NCBI GenBank assembly: GCA_900604495.1
Contig: UWOR01000004.1
Coordinates: 1-64,000 of the forward strand
Reading direction: 5' to 3'
DNA length: 64,000 nt
Source of the DNA: Desulfovibrio sp. Marseille-P6017
Lineage (GTDB): Bacteria; Bacillota_A; Clostridia; Peptostreptococcales; Peptostreptococcaceae
The translations under genes and the position numbers were made by a program. The notes under the pieces were generated by a model. That model had not been told where the DNA came from. It ran no database searches and worked only from the letters and a program-made list of their open reading frames with translations. This document shows, piece after piece, positions 50,792 to 57,756 of the stretch. Position 1 is the stretch's first letter, and every line of letters starts with the position of its first letter.

Positions 50792-50911
50792 TTATTCTTC
50801 TCTCAGAGATTTTGGCACTTCTGGTTCAAAGAATACAAACATACAATATGTTGATGCACTTGATGCTAAATTTGATATAAATCCAGCTATTGAATCAAAT
50901 AATGAATTCAT
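50792..50911 (-). CDS. agrD: AgrD-type autoinducer peptide precursor
   Basis: A 39-residue gene between agrB and the GGDEF gene. An amphipathic leader (MNSLFDSIAGFISNLASS) is followed by the likely signal core ASTYCMFVF and the conserved recognition tail FEPEVPKSLREE. The Cys plus four hydrophobic residues (CMFVF) would form the thiolactone ring, and EPxxP-x-L is the hallmark of AgrD. A strong ribosome site, AAGGGGGG, lies 7 bases before ATG. AgrB, encoded 48 bases upstream, would process it. The exact ends of the mature peptide are not known. Confidence 0.88.
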   Translation of the reverse strand: MNSLFDSIAGFISNLASSASTYCMFVFFEPEVPKSLREE

Positions 50912-50959
50912 ATATGTCCCCCCTTGTGTAATATTTTATATAAATATTAAAAATATTTA

Positions 50960-51613
50960 TTACTTAATATTAATTAAATTAAAAAGTTTTTCAAGTAAGT
51001 TAATAGTAAAATCTCCTATTTTTGACATCGCAAATATTTGAAGCATAATTCCCATTGTCATAGATATTATAATTAATTTAACTATGTATACCTGATTTAT
51101 TTTATATATTAGTAACATACATATAATAGATGATACATATATGCACATTAACTTAAATGCCTTTTTTCTTAACTTATTTCTAGTACTTTCTTTTTTTAAT
51201 GGTTTATTCTTTGACCCAACTGGGCATTTTAAATAAATAAAATATATTGAAAATACCAGTGATACTAATTCAAGTATTATTAAATTTATATCACTAATAT
51301 TAATAGCCATATATTTAGATATAAATGATATTAATAAAGATAATATAAGTCCAGATAATATACATCTATTAGGAGTACTTGAATGAGTTCCTCCACAGTA
51401 TCGCTTTAATAATGATGCTGTAATAGATATTGACATTATCTCTATTAATACGTTAAATATAATTCCGAATATAAATGTTATTAAAATTGCACTAAATGTA
51501 TGTATTATAAAAAATAAACCATAATTTAAAACTTCTACCTCTTCATCACTCTTATTTAGCTTATTTCCCAACCCTTTTGCAAGTTTTAAGGAAACATTTT
51601 CAATTGCCCCCAT
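50960..51613 (-). CDS. agrB: AgrB-type autoinducer-processing protease
   Basis: A 217-residue membrane cysteine peptidase that cuts and cyclises AgrD. Catalytic residues are in RYCGGTHSSTPNRC, with His and Cys in the expected places, followed by four or so helices and the family segment KCPVGSKNKPLKKE. AAGGAGAG precedes the ATG. It sits between a small membrane protein and agrD in one unit. The typical agrC and agrA genes do not follow. Confidence 0.93.
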   Translation of the reverse strand: MGAIENVSLKLAKGLGNKLNKSDEEVEVLNYGLFFIIHTFSAILITFIFGIIFNVLIEIMSISITASLLKRYCGGTHSSTPNRCILSGLILSLLISFISKYMAINISDINLIILELVSLVFSIYFIYLKCPVGSKNKPLKKESTRNKLRKKAFKLMCIYVSSIICMLLIYKINQVYIVKLIIISMTMGIMLQIFAMSKIGDFTINLLEKLFNLINIK

Positions 51614-51625
51614 TAAACTCTCCTT

Positions 51626-52090
51626 TTAAAAACTTTTCATCATTTTTTTCTTCATAGACTTTATCATTAATACTATTATTAATAATACTCCTATTGATGG
51701 TAAAGTTGATATTGCACCTTGAACAGTTTTGTAATCTGTAAGTATGCTAGCATCTATTTTTAATATGCCAGTAGCAATTAAATAATATATCCCTTCGCTT
51801 AGAGCTAAAGATATCCATATATCACAAGGTACTATAATTACTTCCACAAATTTTCTTTTAGTTATTTTAAACAATATTAATCCTAATATTATCATAGATA
51901 GTAACGTATGTACTCCAAAAGATATTGGTAATTTTCTTATAAGTGATACTACAACACCTAAAAAGCAACCAAGTTTTAATATTTTTTTTACATCTAATTT
52001 TAAATCTAATAATATAAAACTAGATAGCATTATTATTATACTTTCTGGAATACTTCTTATTACTACATATGCCAAAGATGACTCTAGCAT
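51626..52090 (-). CDS. Polytopic membrane protein resembling the AgrC sensor domain
   Basis: A 154-residue protein of about five helices, first gene of the agr operon. It looks like the N-terminal peptide-sensing membrane half of AgrC-type kinases (SIPESIIIMLSSFILL at the start, a KLPISFGVHTLLSM segment, and basic inter-helix loops) but ends after the membrane part, so no kinase domain exists. It may be a decoy, co-receptor or accessory of AgrB. The similarity is by pattern only. AAAGGAAG precedes the ATG, and agrB begins 12 bases after its stop. Confidence 0.6.
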   Translation of the reverse strand: MLESSLAYVVIRSIPESIIIMLSSFILLDLKLDVKKILKLGCFLGVVVSLIRKLPISFGVHTLLSMIILGLILFKITKRKFVEVIIVPCDIWISLALSEGIYYLIATGILKIDASILTDYKTVQGAISTLPSIGVLLIIVLMIKSMKKKMMKSF

Positions 52091-52120
52091 TGCTTCACTT
52101 CCTTTATTTTTTCTATGATA

Positions 52121-52172
52121 ATTATACCATCATTACCATAATATGTAACGAAAATATTATCATTTTATGTAA
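52121..52172 (-). promoter_or_regulatory. Candidate agr operon promoter
   Basis: TATAAT (52121-52126) and TTACAT (52143-52148) with a 16-base spacer fit a sigma-A promoter 31 bases before the first gene of the agr operon. A second TTACATA lies 24 bases further up (52166-52172), a direct repeat that might bind a regulator. Confidence 0.5.
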
Positions 52173-52218
52173 TATTTTTTAATTTGTTCGTATAATATGA
52201 ATTATACTTACTATTTAT

Positions 52219-52264
52219 AAAAAAATAAACGATATAGTAAATTTATATACCATATCGTTTATTC
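52219..52264 (-). terminator. Terminator of the siroheme reductase gene
   Basis: AATAAACGATAT pairs with ATATCGTTTATT, and the minus strand continues into TTTTTTT. Confidence 0.88.
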
Positions 52265-52280
52265 TATTTAATTTATTATT

Positions 52281-53831
52281 TTATACTAAGTATTTTCCAA
52301 CTATTAAGTCTACAACATCTGATTTATTATTTACAAACTCTTCATAACTAACACCAGAATTATCTATTTCTACTGCTAAATCATATAAGAATTTAGGAAT
52401 ATCATCTCTACAAATATCTCCACGAACTTTACCAAACTCAGCATTCTCTCTATCTAATCCACCGTCCATATGAAGTTCAAATGCCTCTGTTACAACATCA
52501 TTCACTCTCTTTTTCTTTCCAGCAAATCCAAGTGCACCTATCTGATGAGTACCACAAGAGTTATTACATCCTGATATACGTAGTGAAGGTAGTATATCTT
52601 TATTGAATTCTTTTTCATTGAAGTAGTCTAATATTTCATTTAATAAGTTTTGACTTTCTGCTATACCTATTTGACAAGTAGGAACCCCTATACAAGCAGC
52701 ACTTTGTTCTAACTTAGTTTCTCCTCCAAGGTTTTGAGTTAACTCTAATAAAGATTTTGCTTCTTCTCCATTTAAGTTTCTTATGTACATTCCCTCAGTC
52801 ATTGATAATCTTATTTCTACATCTTCTACACCTTGTATATTATCTAATATAGTTTTAAATGTATCTAATTTTAAGATTCCTCCAATTGGGTGGAAGTACA
52901 CAGTATATAATCCTTCTTGCTTTTGCTCTATTAATCTATTATGATTTAATTCTATTTTTACTCCAGACTTGTTATATGACTTCTGCTCAATAACTACATC
53001 TAAATTTTCATTTTCTTTAACATCAGCTAAATGTTTTTTGTAACACTCTAAAGCTGCTCCTTCACCCATTCTAGCTGTTATGTATCTAGTACGAGCTTTA
53101 TTTTTATTTCCATAATCACCTTCAGCCATAAATAAATTAGTTATAGCTTCTACATGATATAATATATCCTTTGTCTCTATTAATTCATCAAACTCAATTG
53201 CTTTAGCAGCATTTTTTCCAAGTCCACCTGTTAAATATACTTTAAAGAATTCTTTATCATCTTTTTTAACTGCTATAAATCCTAAATCTGCAATTTTAGC
53301 ATTTCCATTATCTCTATTACTGCTTGAAAAAGATACTTTTAACTTTCTTGGAAGTTTATAAGTAGTTATTTTACTCATAAAATGATTATTTACAGCTTGT
53401 GCATATTGAGTAACATCAAAAGCTTCTTCTTTATCTACACCTGATAATGGTGATATTGAAACGTTTCTTGGGAAGTTTCCGCCTCCACCTCTTGTGTACA
53501 TATCATTTTCTAAAGCTTCTTCCATTATGTCACATACACCATCTATACTTAAACCATGTAATTGTATTGCTTGACGAGTAGTAGTGTGTACACTTTCTAA
53601 ATTATATTTTTTAGCTAATTCATAAACTAATTTTAATTGATCTATATTCATTATTCCTGATGGGATTCTAAGTCTTATCATGAACTCTTCTCCTCCACGA
53701 TGAGCATAAACTCCCATCCCACCTGATGTTGCTTTAAATTCTAGTGCTGATATCTCTTTGTTCTCAAATTTGTGACCTAATTTTCTAAAACTAGGTATTT
53801 CTTTTAATAGCATGCTTTTTAAGGTTTCCAT
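52281..53831 (-). CDS. Siroheme [4Fe-4S] sulfite/nitrite reductase
   Basis: A 516-residue ferredoxin-type sulfite or nitrite reductase. It has two internal repeats (NIR_SIR half-domains and 4Fe-4S domains). The first half has RQAIQLHGL and the TRGGGGNFPRNV substrate region; the second carries the cluster-siroheme cysteines, CIGVPTC and CNNSC, in the C-x5-C...C-x3-C arrangement. Substrate cannot be decided from sequence. I start at 53831, where AAAGGAG is placed before ATG; an ATG at 53855 lies upstream of that site. No flavin or siroheme-synthesis gene is next to it. Confidence 0.88.
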   Translation of the reverse strand: METLKSMLLKEIPSFRKLGHKFENKEISALEFKATSGGMGVYAHRGGEEFMIRLRIPSGIMNIDQLKLVYELAKKYNLESVHTTTRQAIQLHGLSIDGVCDIMEEALENDMYTRGGGGNFPRNVSISPLSGVDKEEAFDVTQYAQAVNNHFMSKITTYKLPRKLKVSFSSSNRDNGNAKIADLGFIAVKKDDKEFFKVYLTGGLGKNAAKAIEFDELIETKDILYHVEAITNLFMAEGDYGNKNKARTRYITARMGEGAALECYKKHLADVKENENLDVVIEQKSYNKSGVKIELNHNRLIEQKQEGLYTVYFHPIGGILKLDTFKTILDNIQGVEDVEIRLSMTEGMYIRNLNGEEAKSLLELTQNLGGETKLEQSAACIGVPTCQIGIAESQNLLNEILDYFNEKEFNKDILPSLRISGCNNSCGTHQIGALGFAGKKKRVNDVVTEAFELHMDGGLDRENAEFGKVRGDICRDDIPKFLYDLAVEIDNSGVSYEEFVNNKSDVVDLIVGKYLV

Positions 53832-53957
53832 AATATTCTCCTTTGTATTATTCATCTATATTCATCTAAAAATTATATCATACATTCTTCCAATATTAGC
53901 TAAATTAAGCTAGAATAATACATCAAATATTCTTATGGATACTATTTATTTTTTTAA

Positions 53958-54608
53958 TTATTTTTTTGCTATTACCATAAATATTGATTTAGGTTTATAA
54001 GATAGAACTCCTTTTTCATGCCATAATAATTTATATAAATTTTGGTCAATACTTACATCTGAAAATCCACTTTTTCTTAAAATTTCCTTATCCAATAACG
54101 GTCTACTTTCAATATTTTCTTCTGTTGACCAATTTGAATCAAAATAAACTAAAACTCCATCATCTTTTAAAACTCTTCTCCATTCTCTAAATGAAATTTC
54201 AGGACTTTGTAGTTTCCATACTATATTACTAGAAATTATAAGATCAAAGCTTTTATCTTTAAAATCAAGTGAGCTTTTATGCATTGTCTTAAAATTAATT
54301 TTAACTTTATTCTTGCTTAAATTATTATTATTAATTGAACTTATTATTTTTGAACTAGAATCAATAGCAGTTACATTATGACCTTCTTCCGCCATAATAG
54401 TTGCAAAAAATCCATTTCCAGTTTCAATATCTAATATTTTAATTTTATTCTTTTTATTAACATTTTTTAATATAAGATTCTTTAAAATCTCTCTTTTATA
54501 GTCTTCAAGCTCATCGTAATTAAACTCTAATTTTGATGTTGCTCCCTTATTCCATAACTTTTTTTCATTTTCAAATACGCTTCCCCTATAGTCGGTATAA
54601 TCTCGCAT
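53958..54608 (-). CDS. Class I SAM-dependent methyltransferase
   Basis: A 216-residue methyltransferase with motif I DIETGNGFFATIMAEEG (near residue 70), the acidic end of strand 2 in TAIDSSSK, and FDLIISSNIVWKL as motif IV, followed by EWRRVLKDDGVLVYFD. These are all typical of ubiE/bioC-like methyltransferases. The substrate is unknown. A strong AAAAAGGGGG precedes the ATG. It has a long leader with a stable hairpin right before the ribosome site, so control at the RNA level is possible. Confidence 0.85.
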   Translation of the reverse strand: MRDYTDYRGSVFENEKKLWNKGATSKLEFNYDELEDYKREILKNLILKNVNKKNKIKILDIETGNGFFATIMAEEGHNVTAIDSSSKIISSINNNNLSKNKVKINFKTMHKSSLDFKDKSFDLIISSNIVWKLQSPEISFREWRRVLKDDGVLVYFDSNWSTEENIESRPLLDKEILRKSGFSDVSIDQNLYKLLWHEKGVLSYKPKSIFMVIAKK

Positions 54609-54632
54609 AAATCCCCCTTTTTATATACTAAA

Positions 54633-54680
54633 AACCATGAATTTAGGCATATATACATATGCTTCATATTCATGGTTTTA
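54633..54680 (-). promoter_or_regulatory. Leader hairpin before the methyltransferase
   Basis: AAAACCATGAAT pairs with ATTCATGGTTTT around an inner GCATAT/ATATGC stem, with T residues after it, ending about 20 bases before AAAAAGGGGG. This is terminator-like and would attenuate expression. A TTGACA box lies upstream at about 54740. A partial dyad, AGGT and ACCCT, lies between the box and the hairpin. Confidence 0.5.
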
Positions 54681-54862
54681 TGTTAAATGTTACTTTCAAT
54701 AAGAGGGTACCATCACCTATTATTTTGTCAATTTACCTATTTCTAGAATTAAATTTACTTATATCAATACTTATATATATATATTTATATATCTACAATT
54801 TAATACCTTATATTTTATTATTTTTTGTATAAATTTTGCTAAAAATTTTTTTATATGATAAA

Positions 54863-54891
54863 AAAAAAGACAGCAAAAAGCTGTCTTTTTT
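54863..54891 (-). terminator. Terminator of the AgrB-like gene
   Basis: AAAAAAGACAGC pairs with GCTGTCTTTTTT around AAAAA. The gene's stop codon overlaps the outer arm. The rest of the 54609-54862 gap is AT-rich. Confidence 0.88.
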
Positions 54892-55390
54892 AGTCTATTA
54901 TTATATTTTCCCTTACAATTTCTATTATTAAAACTATATATACAATTAATATAGGATTACTTATAGAAAATATATATTCTATTAATTTATTTGAATTTAA
55001 GCTAAATAATATAAGCACTAAATATATAACAGATATAACTATCATAAGTTTATCTTTTATGCATCTTAAATTATTAGGAGTATTATTTCTTTTATAAATA
55101 GGCGCAAGCACATTTATTCCCACTATACTAATTATGGTATAAAACAATATTAATTCTTTATAAAATTCTATATCTATAACTTCTGTGGCTAAAATAGTTA
55201 ACAAAAAAATAAATATAGATTTTACAAAGTGTATTTCTATACATTCTTCATTTTTTAAGCCAACTAAAATATTTAGTGGAAGATAGCAAGTTAAAAATAC
55301 TATCGATTGATCTATCTTATTAATAAATATACCCATACTCACAATAGCAATTACACTTACAATAGTATCTTTATATCTTACACTTAACAT
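54890..55390 (-). CDS. Degenerate AgrB-like membrane protein
   Basis: A 166-residue membrane protein of about five helices. Its second half, NVLAPIYKRNNTPNN followed by two helices, matches the family segment of AgrB (CPVGSKNKPL in the true AgrB at 50960). The catalytic GGxH...C motif expected about 50 residues earlier is missing; the region reads LKNEECIEIHFVKS. I infer an AgrB relative that has lost peptidase activity. No AgrD-like gene lies on either side. AGGAGG precedes the ATG. It follows a LytTR regulator gene. Confidence 0.6.
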   Translation of the reverse strand: MLSVRYKDTIVSVIAIVSMGIFINKIDQSIVFLTCYLPLNILVGLKNEECIEIHFVKSIFIFLLTILATEVIDIEFYKELILFYTIISIVGINVLAPIYKRNNTPNNLRCIKDKLMIVISVIYLVLILFSLNSNKLIEYIFSISNPILIVYIVLIIEIVRENIIID

Positions 55391-55454
55391 ACTAGCCTCC
55401 TAAAAATCTTTGTTTTAAAATAACATTTTATTTATTTACATTCAAGACTTTTAG

Positions 55455-55474
55455 CATAACTGGTCGTTAACTGT
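55455..55474 (-). promoter_or_regulatory. Candidate LytTR (AgrA-type) binding boxes
   Basis: The minus strand reads ACAGTTAAC, two bases, CCAGTTATG. Each is close to the 9-base AgrA/LytTR consensus (ACAGTTAAG), and they are 11 bases apart, one helical turn. They lie between a LytTR regulator gene and the AgrB-like gene, upstream of a possible TTGAAT/TTATTT promoter. Confidence 0.45.
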
Positions 55475-55498
55475 GCAAACTTAGACACATTTATACAT

Positions 55499-56212
55499 TT
55501 AACATACAATTGCACCTAAGCAATTAGCTAAACTAACTTTAAATTCTTTTATAGCATATTTACTTATAGGAACTTCTTTATCTTGTATATATATAGTATT
55601 TTTATTTAATGAATCAACTTTCATCAAATTTACAATAAAACTAGTATGACATCTAAAAAAATTTTTTCCATTTAATATTTTCTCCATATTTTTCATAGAC
55701 ATTTTCACTCTATGCGATTTATCTTTTTCATGAATAATCAATTCTCGCTTACAGGTTTCTATATATAATATAGAATCTAAATCAACTTTAACTAAATTAT
55801 TTTTAGTAGTTATAATTATATGATTATTTTTCCTTTTAATTATATTATCAACACATTCTTTTAAATGCTTTTCTATAGTTTCATAACTTATAGGCTTCAT
55901 AATATATCTATAAGCCCTAACTTCATATCCTTCATGAACATAATCTACAGTTGATGTTACAAATAGTATCTCTACATTATCGTCAAATTCTCTTATTTTT
56001 TTAGATGCATCCATACCAGTAATATCATCCATTAAAATATCCAAAAATAATATATCTAATCCATCTGGATAGTTTTCTATTAGATCTTCACCTGACGAAA
56101 ATTCATATATGCTAAATTCAATGTTTCTACTATTCAAATATCTTTTTATCATCTCTACAGTGAAATTTCTTTGCAATGAAATATCGTCACAAACACCTAT
56201 CTTTACCATCAT
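55499..56212 (-). CDS. LytTR-family response regulator (AgrA/VirR type)
   Basis: A 237-residue regulator. The receiver domain (1-125) has CDDI, the phosphoacceptor Asp in ILFLDILMDDITGMD (about residue 58), and KPIS. The LytTR DNA-binding domain (about 135-232) includes FFRCHTSFIVNLMKVDSL, the typical recognition segment. Members include AgrA. No histidine kinase gene is adjacent, so it is an orphan in this window and may serve the agr locus 4 kb away. GAGGG precedes tandem ATG codons; the first is used here. Confidence 0.9.
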   Translation of the reverse strand: MMVKIGVCDDISLQRNFTVEMIKRYLNSRNIEFSIYEFSSGEDLIENYPDGLDILFLDILMDDITGMDASKKIREFDDNVEILFVTSTVDYVHEGYEVRAYRYIMKPISYETIEKHLKECVDNIIKRKNNHIIITTKNNLVKVDLDSILYIETCKRELIIHEKDKSHRVKMSMKNMEKILNGKNFFRCHTSFIVNLMKVDSLNKNTIYIQDKEVPISKYAIKEFKVSLANCLGAIVC

Positions 56213-56309
56213 AAATTCCCTCTTTTTTATGTTTATCCAATTTATTTTATATAGTCATATTATAATTTACATTACTTAGTGTCAAATATTCAATGTTTTT
56301 TTATGTTTA

Positions 56310-56361
56310 TAACAAAAAAAAATAAAGTACACCTAAAAATATTATATATTTTAAGGTATAC
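56310..56361 (-). terminator. Terminator of the wecB gene
   Basis: GTATACCT pairs with AGGTGTAC across an AT-rich stem, followed by TTTATTTTTTTTTG on the minus strand. Confidence 0.75.
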
Positions 56362-56368
56362 CCTATCT

Positions 56369-57472
56369 TTAATTTAAAAATCTATTAATTATAACATCAA
56401 CTATATACTTACTAGCAAATCCATCTCCATATGGGTTACTAGCTTTTGACATCTTTTCATATTCATTTTTATCACTAAGTAACATATTTGCTAAATAATA
56501 TATATCTTCTTCCTTGGTTCCTGTTAATCTAAGAGTTCCTACGTTAACACCTTCTGGTCTTTCTGTAGTATCTCTAAGTACTAAAACTGGTTTTCCTAAT
56601 GAAGGTGCTTCCTCTTGAATTCCACCACTATCAGTCATAATCATATATGATTTATTTAAAAAATTATGAAAATCTACTACGTCTAGTGGTTTTATCAAAT
56701 GCACCTTTTTATTATCACCTAAAATTTCTTTTGCAATATCTTGAACATAAGGATTTAGATGAATAGGATAAATAACTTGAACATCATCAATTTTTTTAGT
56801 TATTTTATTTATCGCTCTAAAAATATGTTTCATCGGTTCACCTAAATTCTCTCTTCTATGAGCTGTAAGTAAAATTATCCTATCATTTTTCATACTGTCT
56901 AGTAATGGATGAGTATAATTTTTATCAATTGTTGTTTTTAAAGCGTCTATAGCAGTATTTCCAGTGACAAATATATTTTTTAAATCTTTATTTTCTCTTA
57001 ATAAATTATCTCTTGCTGTATTAGTTGGTGCAAAGTGCATATCTGCTATTACAGACGTAACTTGTCTATTTATTTCTTCTGGGTATGGTGAATACTTATC
57101 ATAAGTTCTAAGGCCCGCTTCAACATGTCCTAAAGAAACTTTATTATAAAAAGCAGCAAGACTTCCAACCAAAGTAGTTGTAGTATCACCATGTACTAAA
57201 ACTATATTGGGCTTAACTATATTAATTATTTTATATAATCCTTCCAAAGCTCTTATACTAATCTCTACCAAGCTTTGCTTATTTCTCATTATATCCAAAT
57301 CATAATCTGGTTTTATATTAAAAGTTGTCAAAACTTGATCTAGCATCTCTCTATGCTGAGCAGTCACACAAACTATACTCTCTATCTCGCTTCTACTTTC
57401 CAACTCCTTAACAATAGGAGCCATCTTAATAGCCTCAGGTCGAGTTCCAAAAACAGTCATAACCCTAATCAA
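56369..57472 (-). CDS. wecB: UDP-N-acetylglucosamine 2-epimerase
   Basis: Non-hydrolysing epimerase that makes UDP-N-acetylmannosamine. The 367-residue protein has the usual start VFGTRPEAIKMAPIV, then VHGDTTTTLVGSLAAF, GHVEAGLRTYD, LTAHRRENLGEP, and TDSGGIQEEAPSLGKPVLV with the active-site residues. The start is TTG at 57472, placed behind AGGAGAGG. Standing alone here, it could feed the WecG/TagA transferase of the polysaccharide operon or wall teichoic-acid-like polymer synthesis. Confidence 0.95.
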   Translation of the reverse strand: MIRVMTVFGTRPEAIKMAPIVKELESRSEIESIVCVTAQHREMLDQVLTTFNIKPDYDLDIMRNKQSLVEISIRALEGLYKIINIVKPNIVLVHGDTTTTLVGSLAAFYNKVSLGHVEAGLRTYDKYSPYPEEINRQVTSVIADMHFAPTNTARDNLLRENKDLKNIFVTGNTAIDALKTTIDKNYTHPLLDSMKNDRIILLTAHRRENLGEPMKHIFRAINKITKKIDDVQVIYPIHLNPYVQDIAKEILGDNKKVHLIKPLDVVDFHNFLNKSYMIMTDSGGIQEEAPSLGKPVLVLRDTTERPEGVNVGTLRLTGTKEEDIYYLANMLLSDKNEYEKMSKASNPYGDGFASKYIVDVIINRFLN

Positions 57473-57597
57473 AAAATCCTCTCCTAAGAAGAATTATTAT
57501 ATGAATTTCCTCCTATTTAATATATATGCAAAACAATAATAAACTCTATTAATTTACATTAATTTATATTTTTTATTTTTCTTCCCAATAAAAAAAG

Positions 57598-57752
57598 AGC
57601 CCTAAAAGCGGCACTTTTGAGTTCAGACAATTATGTGCGTAATGTATAATTTTATTATCCATTTGCAACGTCTTTTTGTTGCATGGATATAAAATTATAC
57701 ATTAGCTACTCACCTGCCGGCAAACTTCAAAGCTACGCTTTTGGTAGGCTCT
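57598..57752 (+). repeat. Dispersed structured hairpin, copy F, inside a terminator
   Basis: The head is CAT, bulge TT, GCAAC, loop, GTTGC, ATG on a long AT-rich stem (57634-57711). The outer arm is longer than in other copies: GAGCC with GGCTC, AAAAGCG with CGCTTTT, and CTTTTGAGTT with AACTTCAAAG. The outer GAGCC/GGCTC pair has an A-run before and a T-run after it, forming a bidirectional terminator around the element. The aspS stop codon is in the T-run. Confidence 0.75.
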
Positions 57753-57756
57753 TTTT

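Noticed and set aside
55391..55498. An agrD gene next to the degenerate AgrB-like gene
   Set aside because: Only 5- and 9-codon frames exist, without a Cys-ring core or an EPxxP tail.
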